A stretch of DNA of 38,346 bases from an uncultured Clostridia bacterium. GTDB taxonomy: Bacteria; Bacillota; Clostridia; Christensenellales; Borkfalkiaceae. Both the position numbers and the translations under genes were made by a program. Below the pieces are notes generated by a model. The model made no database searches. It was not told the origin of the DNA and saw nothing but the letters and a program-made list of their open reading frames with translations. Below, in pieces: positions 1 to 7,498 of this stretch; positions within the stretch are counted from its first letter, which is position 1; every line of letters starts with the position of its first letter. The stretch spans positions 1 to 38,346 of the forward strand of contig CATZIC010000013.1 of NCBI GenBank assembly GCA_958419945.1. Direction: 5' to 3'.

Positions 1-2
1 TT

Positions 3-2204
3 GCCTCCACGTATAACGATTTACCTGTTAAGGGCTTACGTCATGGAGCGTTCAAGGAATCAAATATAAAACAAGTTATTATCCCTGACAGCGTAACAAA
101 CATAGGTCGTCTTGCGTTTAATGGTTGCACAAGCCTTACAAGTGTAACAATCGGTAACGGTGTAACAAGTATCGGTGAATGTGCGTTCGACGGTTGCGAA
201 AGTCTAAAAAGTATAACAATTCCCGACAGCGTTACAGATATCGGTAATTGGGCTTTCGATGGTTGCGAAAGTCTAAAAAGCATAACAATCGGCAACGGTG
301 TTAAAAGTATCGGCTGGGATGCGTTCTGTAATACGGCATACTATAATGACAATAATAATTGGAAAAACCAAGTATTATATATTGGCAATCATTTAATCAA
401 AGCAAGAGAAACTTTTTCAGGTGATTATCAGATTAAAGCGGGTACGCTAACTATTGCTGTTGCTGCATTCTATGGATGTAGCGGACTTACAAGTATAATA
501 ATCCCCGATAGTATAACAAGTATCGGTAGTTCCTCGTTTTTTTGGTGCAAAGGACTTACAAGTGTAACTTTAGGTAATGGCGTAACAAATATAGGCTATG
601 GTACGTTCAGTGATTGCACGGGACTTACGAGTATAACAATACCTGAAGCAGTAACCTCTATCGGTATTTCTGCGTTCCAAAATTGCGAAAGTCTAAAAAG
701 TATAACAATACCTGAAACAGTAACCAGCATCGGTGAATACGCGTTCAATAATACGGCGTACAATAATGATAATAGCAATTGGGAAAACGACCTATTATAT
801 ATCGGGAAACATTTAATCAGAGCAAAAACTACATTGTTGGGTGATTATCAAATTAAAGATGGTACGTTATCAATTGCCAATCGCGCGTTTTATCAATGCA
901 GTGAACTTACAAGCATAACAATGCCTGAAACAGTAACGAATATCGGTGATAGTGCTTTTTATGACTGCACAGGACTAACAAGCATAACAATGCCCGAAAC
1001 AGTAACGAATATCGGTAATTCTGCGTTTTACGGTTGCGAAAGTCTCACAACCGTTTACTATACCGGAACTATCGACCAATGGGCACAGATACATTTCAAC
1101 TATTATGAGAGCAACCCGCTGTTTTACGCTGAAAATTTGTACATAAACAACCAATTGTTAACGGAAGCAAACATTACTACCGCCACAAAAATCAATGCTT
1201 ATGCGTTCAGATTTTACAAAAAACTTACAGATGTAACAATCGGTAACGGTGTAACAAGTATCGGTGAAAGTGCTTTCGATTATTGCACAGGACTTGCAAG
1301 CGTAATAATCGATAACGGTGTAACAAGTATCGGTAATAATGCGTTTAGGGGTTGCGAAAGTCTTACAAGCATAACAATCCCGGGATCAGTTACCGATATC
1401 GGTGAAGATGCGTTTCATGAATGTTACAGGCTTACGAGTATAACGATTCCGGAAGAAGTAACACATATAGGCAGTTATGCGTTTTTTGGTTGCGATAGTC
1501 TTACAAGCGTCTACTACACCGGAACTATCGACCAATGGGTACAAATAAATTTCTATGATTATAAAAGCAACCCTTTGTGTCACGCTAAAAACTTGTACGT
1601 AAATAATCAACTGCTAACCGAGGCAAAAATAACTACTGCAACACAAATCAAAAATTTTGCGTTCTATGGTTACGGTAGGCTTACAAGTGTAATAATTCCG
1701 AAATTAGTAACAAACATCGGTGATTCCGCGTTCGAAGATTGCTACAGACTAAAAAGCCTAACAATCCCCGACAGTGTTAAGAGTATCGGTATTTCTGCCT
1801 TCGAAGGTTGTCAAGGGCTTACAATGGTAACAATCCCCGATAGTGTAAAGGACATTGCTAACAATGCGTTTTGGGATTGCAACGGACTTACAAGTATAAC
1901 AATCGGTAGCACCGTAAAAAGTATCGGTAGTCGTGCTTTTGAAAGTTGTAACAGACTTACAAGTATTATAATTCCGAATGCCGTAAAAAGTATCGGTGAG
2001 CGTGCGTTTTATGATTGTGCAAGCCTTAAAAAAGTGTATTTTAAGGGCACGGAGGCGGAATGGAATGCCATAAATATAGATAATTTATACGGGAACAACG
2101 ATAAGTTAACAACCGCTACGAGGTATTACTATTCCGAAAAGAAGCCAACGAAAGGCGGAAATTATTGGCATTATGACGCTGACGGAAAGGTCGTAGAGTG
2201 GTAA
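3..2204 (+). CDS. BspA-like leucine-rich-repeat surface protein, 5' end cut by window
   Basis: The frame is open from base 3 to the stop at 2204 (733 residues), so the N-terminus lies outside the window. The whole protein is built from LRR_5/BspA-type units of about 23 residues (pattern LTSITIPESVTSIGxxAFxxC). Longer inserts of the type YYTGTIDQWAQI...SNPL.YA.NLYINNQLLTE occur twice. It ends in RYYYSEKKPTKGGNYWHY followed by DADGKVVEW, a tail shared with the next gene (RYYYSETKPTESGNYWHY). Proteins of this family are usually exported and bind host or matrix components; that role is inferred from the family. A TTG at 834 could be taken as a start, but the same repeats continue upstream without interruption, so it is internal. 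A strong terminator follows. Confidence 0.9.
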   Translation, partial: ASTYNDLPVKGLRHGAFKESNIKQVIIPDSVTNIGRLAFNGCTSLTSVTIGNGVTSIGECAFDGCESLKSITIPDSVTDIGNWAFDGCESLKSITIGNGVKSIGWDAFCNTAYYNDNNNWKNQVLYIGNHLIKARETFSGDYQIKAGTLTIAVAAFYGCSGLTSIIIPDSITSIGSSSFFWCKGLTSVTLGNGVTNIGYGTFSDCTGLTSITIPEAVTSIGISAFQNCESLKSITIPETVTSIGEYAFNNTAYNNDNSNWENDLLYIGKHLIRAKTTLLGDYQIKDGTLSIANRAFYQCSELTSITMPETVTNIGDSAFYDCTGLTSITMPETVTNIGNSAFYGCESLTTVYYTGTIDQWAQIHFNYYESNPLFYAENLYINNQLLTEANITTATKINAYAFRFYKKLTDVTIGNGVTSIGESAFDYCTGLASVIIDNGVTSIGNNAFRGCESLTSITIPGSVTDIGEDAFHECYRLTSITIPEEVTHIGSYAFFGCDSLTSVYYTGTIDQWVQINFYDYKSNPLCHAKNLYVNNQLLTEAKITTATQIKNFAFYGYGRLTSVIIPKLVTNIGDSAFEDCYRLKSLTIPDSVKSIGISAFEGCQGLTMVTIPDSVKDIANNAFWDCNGLTSITIGSTVKSIGSRAFESCNRLTSIIIPNAVKSIGERAFYDCASLKKVYFKGTEAEWNAINIDNLYGNNDKLTTATRYYYSEKKPTKGGNYWHYDADGKVVEW

Positions 2205-2235
2205 CAGCCAAAAACAAAGTACAATATAAAACTAT

Positions 2236-2270
2236 AAGGGGCTGCCGTAAATGCGACAGCCCCTTTCATT
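2236..2270 (+). terminator. Rho-independent terminator after first LRR gene
   Basis: A 9-bp stem, AAGGGGCTG (2236-2244) with CAGCCCCTT (2257-2265), is followed by a T-rich tail. It lies 31 bases after the stop of the first LRR gene. Confidence 0.85.
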
Positions 2271-2357
2271 TTAAGCGGTAGAAAACCATACTTTTCTATA
2301 AAATGTGCGGAGATTTTCACCGATTGGAATTCTATAACATGTTATTAAATTTAGTAC

Positions 2358-2386
2358 TTGCTAAATCTTTAAAGATATGTTATAAT
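2358..2386 (+). promoter_or_regulatory. Sigma-A-like promoter of second LRR gene
   Basis: TTGCTA (2358-2363), a 17-bp spacer and a perfect TATAAT (2381-2386). Transcription would start near 2393, about 60 bases ahead of the proposed translation start. Confidence 0.7.
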
Positions 2387-2451
2387 ATACTTAATTATAG
2401 GCACAATCTTTAATATTTTGCCGCAAAAATCTTTTAAAATTTAAAGGGAAA

Positions 2452-4272
2452 ATAAAAAAAAAAAAACTAATCACCTGCATTCTAGCTATCATGACGCTTG
2501 TTTGCGTTGCTATTGGCATTACCGGCTGCGGAATGGGTACCGGCAATACTATAGATGGCGTAGTGTATGTCGTATCACCGGACGGCACTTTTGCGGCAGT
2601 TGTAGACTATACCGGCACGCAAACAGAGGTTAGCATTGCTTCAACTTATAACAATTTGCCGGTATTAGGTATTTTACAAGACGCCTTTAAGGACTCGGAG
2701 ATTGTATCCGTAATTATTCCGGACAGCTTAACGTATATAGGTAATTCTGCGTTCCAAAATTGCAGTAAGCTTACAAACATAGCCTTCCCCGAAAGCTTAA
2801 CGTATATAGGTCATTCTGCATTCCAAAATTGTAGTCAACTTACAAGCATCAAAATTCCCGAAGAAGTAAAAACTATTGGTACCCGAGCCTTCAAAGATTG
2901 TGGCGAACTAAAAAGCGCAACTATCGGTAACGGTGTAACAGATATCGGCAGTTTTGCCTTCGAAAATTGCACAAAACTTACAAGCGTAGAAGTTCCGGAA
3001 AGCGTAACAAACATCGGCATGAATGCGTTTATCGGTTGCGCAGGACTAAAAAGCATAACCATTCCCGAAATAATAAGTATTGGCGCCAAAGCCTTTGCAG
3101 ATTGTAGCGAACTAAAAAGCGTAACAATCGGTAACGATTTAACAGATATCGGAAGTGAAGTATTCTTAAATTGCAAAAAACTTACAAGCATAACTTGTCC
3201 TACTATTGCAATCCCTCGTATACCTAGACATATTCAAACGGTTGTTATAACATCGGGCGAAAGTATCGGTCAGGATGCGTTTAACTGCTCAAAACTAAAA
3301 AGCATAGAAATCCCTGACAGCGTAAAAAGTATCGGTCGGAGCGCCTTCAGGGATTGCACAAGTCTAATAAGCATAGAAATCCCTGACAGTGTAGAAAGTA
3401 TCGGTTGGTACGCTTTCGAGAATTGTACAGGGCTAAAAAGTGTATCTATCGGTAACGGTCTAACCGTTATTGATGACAGTACGTTCTATAATTGCAGTAG
3501 TCTTGAAAGTGTTGTAATCCCTGACAGCGTAACGAGAATTGGAGGGCTGGCATTCTGTAATTGCACAGGACTAAAAAGCCTGTCTATCGGTCGCGGTGTG
3601 AAACAAATCGGTTGGTCCGCCCTCAAAAATTGTACCAATCTTACAAGTATAACAATACCCGAATCGGTAATGAGTATTGAAGGTGGCGCTTTCAGAGATT
3701 GTAGTAGTCTTACAAGCATAAATGTAGACGAAAATAATAAAAATTATAAATCTATTGACGGCAATCTTTATAGTTATGACGGCACGGAACTAATTAAATA
3801 CGCCATCGGTAAAACGGAGTCTAGTTTTGTAATCCCCGAAGGAGTAACCGCTATCAGCAATAGTGCGTTTGAAAATTGCAGTAATCTTACAAGTATAACT
3901 ATTCCCAAAGAAGTAACGGAACTTGGTGATTATACGTTCAAAGGTTGTAGTAGTCTTACAAGTATAACTATCCCCGAAGGAGTAGACGATATCGGCAGTA
4001 ACGCGTTCAATGGTTGCAGTAGTCTTACAAGTATAACTATCCCCGAAGGGGTAACCATCATCCGCGATAGTGCGTTTGAAAATTGCAACAATCTAAAAAA
4101 AGTGTATTACAAAGGCTCCGCTTCGCTGTGGAACGATAGATTTTACCTGTTTGATGGGAATGGAAACAAGTGTTTAATTAATGCTACACGGTATTACTAT
4201 TCCGAAACAAAGCCGACAGAAAGCGGAAATTATTGGCACTACGACTCCGACGGTAACGTTGTAGAGTGGTAA
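2452..4272 (+). CDS. BspA-like leucine-rich-repeat lipoprotein
   Basis: Second member of the tandem LRR pair, about 606 residues. The first ATG in frame is at 2491, but starting there would leave a signal peptide with no basic n-region and no ribosome site. The frame is open upstream, and from the ATA codon at 2452 it reads four lysines, then LITCILAIMTLVCVAIG, then the lipobox ITGC: a textbook lipoprotein signal. AAAGGG at 2443-2448 is the only ribosome-site-like sequence, 3 bases before that ATA. The start is therefore either a rare ATA codon or an altered ATG. The body is LRR_5 units (IPDSVTSIGxxAFxNC) up to about residue 560, interrupted by a VDENNKNYKSIDGNLYSYDG insert. The C-terminal RYYYSETKP...NYWHY tail matches the upstream gene. 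Expected location: lipid-anchored at the cell surface. Binding partner unknown. Confidence 0.85.
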   Translation: MKKKKLITCILAIMTLVCVAIGITGCGMGTGNTIDGVVYVVSPDGTFAAVVDYTGTQTEVSIASTYNNLPVLGILQDAFKDSEIVSVIIPDSLTYIGNSAFQNCSKLTNIAFPESLTYIGHSAFQNCSQLTSIKIPEEVKTIGTRAFKDCGELKSATIGNGVTDIGSFAFENCTKLTSVEVPESVTNIGMNAFIGCAGLKSITIPEIISIGAKAFADCSELKSVTIGNDLTDIGSEVFLNCKKLTSITCPTIAIPRIPRHIQTVVITSGESIGQDAFNCSKLKSIEIPDSVKSIGRSAFRDCTSLISIEIPDSVESIGWYAFENCTGLKSVSIGNGLTVIDDSTFYNCSSLESVVIPDSVTRIGGLAFCNCTGLKSLSIGRGVKQIGWSALKNCTNLTSITIPESVMSIEGGAFRDCSSLTSINVDENNKNYKSIDGNLYSYDGTELIKYAIGKTESSFVIPEGVTAISNSAFENCSNLTSITIPKEVTELGDYTFKGCSSLTSITIPEGVDDIGSNAFNGCSSLTSITIPEGVTIIRDSAFENCNNLKKVYYKGSASLWNDRFYLFDGNGNKCLINATRYYYSETKPTESGNYWHYDSDGNVVEW

Positions 4273-4302
4273 CAATCCACTCTCAAAACTCCAAACTCCA
4301 CA

Positions 4303-4332
4303 CAAAAAAAGTGAGGCTATAAGCCGATTATC
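4303..4332 (-). repeat. Copy 1 of interspersed GGCTTATAG motif
   Basis: Read on the minus strand it gives GATAATCGGCTTATAGCCTC followed by ACTTTTTTT. This matches the intergenic motif GATAACGGGCTTATAG-N4-ACTTTT found six more times in the window. Confidence 0.6.
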
Positions 4333-4334
4333 AC

Positions 4335-4367
4335 AAAAAAGACAGCCTTATTCGGGCTGTCTTTTTT
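4335..4367 (+). terminator. Rho-independent terminator after second LRR gene
   Basis: Stem GACAGCC (4341-4347) with GGCTGTC (4355-4361), flanked by A6 and T6 runs, so it can also act in the other direction. Confidence 0.85.
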
Positions 4368-4542
4368 CATATACATTATTATAAATGTGTTTCACTCAAC
4401 ACTCCCCTACCCCCTAATTCTTAACTCCTGAACTCAAACGCCGCCGTCCGCAAAAGTGTGTGGGGTGGGCGGGAAAACGGAAGGTTAAAAGCGTTGAAAG
4501 TTTTGGGTGGGCTATATAAGTTTAGCGGCGGCGTTTTATTGC

Positions 4543-4568
4543 ATTAACGGGCTTATAGCTCCACTTTT
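4543..4568 (+). repeat. Copy 2 of interspersed GGCTTATAG motif
   Basis: TTAACGGGCTTATAGCTCCA followed by CTTTTGA; same motif family as the copies at 24240, 25053 and 28768. Confidence 0.6.
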
Positions 4569-4591
4569 GAGAATTTTCCCGCTTGGGCTTC

Positions 4592-4627
4592 TGGATTGCC
4601 ACGGCAATAAATTGCCTCGCAATGACG
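4592..4627. repeat. Small palindromic (REP-like) repeat
   Basis: TGGATTGCCACGGCAAT, then AA, then ATTGCCTCGCAATGACG. The two halves carry complementary ATTGC/GCAAT blocks around GGCAATAAATTGCC. Sequences of this look (GGATTGCC...CGCAATGAC) recur in intergenic DNA of many unrelated bacteria; that is general knowledge and was not checked here. Confidence 0.5.
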
Positions 4628-4733
4628 AAAAAATAATCCATATCCGCAACTCCGCACTCCACTTTTCAAACTCCACACTAAAAGTCGGCGTTTTATTCCC
4701 CGAAAAAATTTTTTATTTTTTTGTTAAAAACTA

Positions 4734-4762
4734 TTGACAGAGGGTGCTGGCAGTGCTATAAT
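4734..4762 (+). promoter_or_regulatory. Consensus promoter of the metal-resistance operon
   Basis: Perfect TTGACA (4734-4739), a 17-bp spacer and perfect TATAAT (4757-4762). Such a strong core promoter directly ahead of an ArsR gene fits control by repression. Confidence 0.9.
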
Positions 4763-4766
4763 ACAC

Positions 4767-4790
4767 TTGAACAGTTGAAAGACCGTTCAA
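4767..4790 (+). promoter_or_regulatory. Probable ArsR/SmtB operator
   Basis: TTGAAC-N12-GTTCAA, an inverted repeat just downstream of the -10 box. Its half-sites are the same as those of the second palindrome at 5174-5191. Position and shape fit the operators of SmtB/CadC-type repressors, which bind over the transcription start. Confidence 0.65.
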
Positions 4791-4810
4791 TTATATTAAG
4801 GAGTAAACGA

Positions 4811-5134
4811 ATGTCGCCCGAAGAAAAGTTTAATGAGATAAAAAATAAAATGCCGGACGATAAGACCGTTTACGACCTTACTGAAGTTTTTAAAGTTTTC
4901 GGCGATCCTACGCGCGCTAAAATATTGTGCTGTTTAAACGTGCAATCCCTGTTTGTAGGCGAACTTGCGGAAATTCTTAATATGAGCCTTTCCGCAGTTT
5001 CCCATCAACTTAGGATTTTAAGGAACGCAAAACTCGTTAAAAGCGAAAAAATGGGGAAAGAGGTTTTGTATTCTCTTGACGACGACCACGTTATGTCTAT
5101 CATAGAATTAACCTTAACCCACCTTGCCGAATAA
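4811..5134 (+). CDS. ArsR/SmtB-family metal-responsive repressor, alpha-5 sensor type
   Basis: A 107-residue winged-helix protein starting at an ATG preceded by AAGGAG (4799-4804); a longer frame from 4721 would overlap the promoter and is rejected. The DNA-recognition helix is LNMSLSAVSHQLRIL (residues 56-70). The CadC/ArsR cysteine box ELCVCDL is absent (it reads SLFVGELAEI). Near the C-terminus D91-x-H93-x10-H104-x2-E107 is a complete alpha-5 site of the SmtB/CzrA type, which in that family binds Zn(II) or Co(II) across the dimer. It is therefore predicted to release its operators when zinc, cobalt or cadmium is in excess, inducing the ATPase downstream. Confidence 0.9.
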   Translation: MSPEEKFNEIKNKMPDDKTVYDLTEVFKVFGDPTRAKILCCLNVQSLFVGELAEILNMSLSAVSHQLRILRNAKLVKSEKMGKEVLYSLDDDHVMSIIELTLTHLAE

Positions 5135-5173
5135 AATATAAAAACGGGGTTTCCTGTTTTTTTATGGGGCATG

Positions 5174-5191
5174 ATTGAACGGTTGTTCAAT
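5174..5191 (+). promoter_or_regulatory. Second operator palindrome, ahead of the transporter genes
   Basis: ATTGAAC-GGTT-GTTCAAT, a perfect 7-4-7 palindrome between the repressor and the metal-binding-domain gene. It uses the same half-site as the operator at 4767-4790, so the repressor probably binds both. Confidence 0.65.
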
Positions 5192-5239
5192 AAATCAATA
5201 ATAAAAGTAAAAATGCGTTAACGCAAAAGGAGTTAAAAA

Positions 5240-5461
5240 ATGAAAAAAATATATAATTTGGAAGAATTGGACTGTGCAAACTGCGCCGCTAAAATGGAAA
5301 GCGGAATTCAAAAGATAGACGGTGTAAAATTTGCTTCCGTCAATTTTATGACCCAGAAACTTACATTAGAAGCCGACGACGAAGTTTTCGACAAGGTATT
5401 AAAAGAAGCTGTAAAAGTCTGCAAAAAAATCGAGCCCGATTGCGAGATAATTATAAAATAG
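5240..5461 (+). CDS. Free-standing heavy-metal-associated (HMA) domain protein
   Basis: 73 residues with AAAAGGAG ahead of the ATG. The ferredoxin-like HMA fold carries its metal loop as LDCANCAAKM, with the ligand pair C12 and C15 and the preceding Asp typical of Zn/Cd/Pb-type N-terminal domains rather than the MxCxxC of copper proteins. It ends 9 bases before the ATPase. The ATPase lacks an N-terminal HMA domain, so this looks like the usual fused domain encoded as a separate protein. It would bind cytosolic metal and either hand it to the pump or tune the pump. Confidence 0.88.
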   Translation: MKKIYNLEELDCANCAAKMESGIQKIDGVKFASVNFMTQKLTLEADDEVFDKVLKEAVKVCKKIEPDCEIIIK

Positions 5462-5470
5462 GCGTTTATT

Positions 5471-7384
5471 ATGGCAAAGTATACGATGAGTAAAAAACTC
5501 AAAAAAAGGCTGTTGCGAATCGTTATCGCGCTATCACTTTTTTTGGCAATCTTTATTACCGACAAAATAGTAACGTTAGCAAGCCTGATTGGCGGAAGTT
5601 TCGGCTGGGTTTTGCCCTTTTTACTGTATCTTGCGGTCTACGTTATAATAGGTTACGACGTTATCATAAAGGCGGTAACTAACATTGCGCACGGACAGAT
5701 TTTTGACGAAAACTTTTTAATGTGCGTGGCGACGTTGGGTGCGTTTGCGCTTGCAATATATCGCGGCGTTTCGGGCTTGGAGACCGAAGGATTTGACGAG
5801 GCCTGCGCAGTGCTACTTTTCTATCAGGTTGGGGAATTTTTCCAAAGTTACGCTACAGGAAAATCAAGAAAATCCATTACTTCCCTTATGGATATCCGCC
5901 CCGACTACGCAAACCTTCTTAAAGATGGCGAAGCCGTTACGGTATCCCCCGAAGAAGTAAGCGTTGGCGACGTGATAGTGGTAAACCCCGGTGAAAAGGT
6001 TCCGCTCGACGGCGTGATTGTAAAGGGCGAAACCACTTTGGACGTAAAGGCGCTTACGGGCGAATCGGTTCCCAAAGAGGCGGCTTTGGGTGAAGATGTT
6101 TTAAGCGGGTCCGTAAACCTTACCACGCAGATTCAAATACGTGTTACAAAGGTATTTTACGATTCCACGGTATCAAAAATTTTGGACCTTGTGGAAAACG
6201 CTTCCTCGCAAAAATCCAAATCCGAAAACTTTATCACGAAGTTTTCAAAAATCTACACCCCTGCGGTCTGCCTTGCAGCACTGCTTCTTGCAATAGTTCC
6301 CTCGCTAATTACCGGGGATTGGCAGACCTGGATATACCGCGCGCTCAGCTTTTTGGTTGTTTCCTGCCCCTGTGCACTGGTAATTTCCATTCCCCTTTCC
6401 TTCTTTGCAGGCCTTGGCTATGCGTCAAGGTTCGGCATACTGATTAAAGGTTCCAACTATCTTGAACTGCTTGGTAAAGCAAATATTTTCTACTTCGATA
6501 AGACGGGAACGCTCACTAAAGGCAGTTTTAAAGTAACGAAGGTTTATCCCCAAGAAAACGCAAAAGAGATTTTGCGCCTTGCCGCCATTGCGGAAAAGGA
6601 TTCCAATCACCCGATTGCAAAATCCATCGTCGCGGAGTACGGCGATTCCATCGAGGAAGGCTACACCCTTACGAATATTGCGGGCGCAGGCATCTCGGCG
6701 GAACGTGGCGGGGACGTTATTTTGTGCGGTAACGCCAAACTTATGGATAAATTCGGCATTGCTTTCAACCCCGTAACCGACACAGGCACCATTGTTTACG
6801 TCGCACGAAACGGCGAATTTGTCGGTTCGATGGTCATTTCCGATCAGATAAAAGAAGAGGCGGAAGAGGTTATTTCTGCGCTTACCGCACTTAAAGCTAA
6901 AACCTTTATGCTTACGGGCGACAACGAAGCAATTGCTTCCGACGTTGCAGGAAAGCTTAAACTTACCGGATACAAGGCTTCACTCCTTCCACAAAACAAA
7001 GTGGAAGAGGTCGAAAATGCGCTCGCCGCAAAATCCCGTGGCGACGTTCTTTGCTTTGTCGGCGACGGTATAAACGACGCACCCGTTTTAATGCGTTCCG
7101 ACGTCGGTATTGCTATGGGCGGCGTGGGAAGCGACGCGGCAATCGAGGCTTCTGACGTTGTGTTAATGCAGGATAACCTTAAAGGTATCCCCTTGGCAAA
7201 AAAGATTGCGGCAAAAACCATGCGCATTGTTTCGCAAAACATCGTGTTCTCTATTGCGGTTAAACTTATAATACTGCTTCTTTCCGCACTCGGTATTGCA
7301 AATATGTGGCTTGCCGTTTTCGGCGACGTCGGTGTTGCGGTTATAGCAATTTTGAACGCTATGCGTGTAAACTCTAAATATTGA
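5471..7384 (+). CDS. cadA: P1B-type heavy-metal-translocating ATPase (Zn/Cd/Pb exporter)
   Basis: 637 residues. Visible in order: N-terminal membrane helices (about 15-130); actuator-domain LTGES (196-200); transport-site CPC (299-301) in SCPCALVISIPLSF; phosphorylation DKTGTLT (Asp343); HP motif (380-381); hinge GDGINDAP (531-538); and the last helices with Lys598 and Asp619. A CPC together with that Lys and Asp is the mark of the P1B-2 subgroup, which exports Zn(II), Cd(II) and Pb(II). No HMA domain is present at the N-terminus; it is on the preceding small gene. The ribosome site is weak (TAGGCG), and the short gap suggests translational coupling to the HMA gene. Confidence 0.93.
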   Translation: MAKYTMSKKLKKRLLRIVIALSLFLAIFITDKIVTLASLIGGSFGWVLPFLLYLAVYVIIGYDVIIKAVTNIAHGQIFDENFLMCVATLGAFALAIYRGVSGLETEGFDEACAVLLFYQVGEFFQSYATGKSRKSITSLMDIRPDYANLLKDGEAVTVSPEEVSVGDVIVVNPGEKVPLDGVIVKGETTLDVKALTGESVPKEAALGEDVLSGSVNLTTQIQIRVTKVFYDSTVSKILDLVENASSQKSKSENFITKFSKIYTPAVCLAALLLAIVPSLITGDWQTWIYRALSFLVVSCPCALVISIPLSFFAGLGYASRFGILIKGSNYLELLGKANIFYFDKTGTLTKGSFKVTKVYPQENAKEILRLAAIAEKDSNHPIAKSIVAEYGDSIEEGYTLTNIAGAGISAERGGDVILCGNAKLMDKFGIAFNPVTDTGTIVYVARNGEFVGSMVISDQIKEEAEEVISALTALKAKTFMLTGDNEAIASDVAGKLKLTGYKASLLPQNKVEEVENALAAKSRGDVLCFVGDGINDAPVLMRSDVGIAMGGVGSDAAIEASDVVLMQDNLKGIPLAKKIAAKTMRIVSQNIVFSIAVKLIILLLSALGIANMWLAVFGDVGVAVIAILNAMRVNSKY

Positions 7385-7449
7385 TTTCATATATTAAAAA
7401 GGACGGGTTTACGGTGTCTTTCATAGGGATTATTTAATCCCTTCGGATG

Positions 7450-7478
7450 GTGGCATAGCGAAAAGCTATGCCACTTTT
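7450..7478 (+). terminator. Terminator of the metal-resistance operon
   Basis: Perfect 10-bp stem GTGGCATAGC (7450-7459) / GCTATGCCAC (7465-7474) with loop GAAAA, followed by TTTT. The T tail lies on the plus strand. Confidence 0.8.
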
Positions 7479-7498
7479 CCGTTATTGGGATATTTGTG

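Larger units (their letters stand above)
4368..4733. other. Noncoding stretch with small repeats
   Basis: No credible gene. It holds copy 2 of the GGCTTATAG motif, a palindromic repeat at 4592-4627, and several near-identical scraps such as CGGCGTTTTATT (4529-4540 and 4685-4696) and ACTCCACTTTT. A 76-codon open frame across it encodes the palindromic repeat in translation and has no ribosome site. Confidence 0.6.

Noticed and set aside
41..3719. Several minus-strand open frames rich in LSGIVTLFRL-type repeats
   Set aside because: They are the antisense reading of the LRR repeats; the periodicity makes long false frames.
100..4090. Regular 69-base periodicity resembling a repeat array (CRISPR-like)
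   Set aside because: The period is that of 23-residue LRR units inside coding frames, with no conserved short repeat and variable spacers.
4507..4737. 76-codon open frame on the plus strand
   Set aside because: It translates a palindromic intergenic repeat (LDCHGNKLPRNDE), has no ribosome site and runs into the -35 box of the metal operon promoter.
4721..4810. Longer N-terminus of the ArsR protein
   Set aside because: It would translate through the -35, -10 and operator; the ATG at 4811 has its own AAGGAG.
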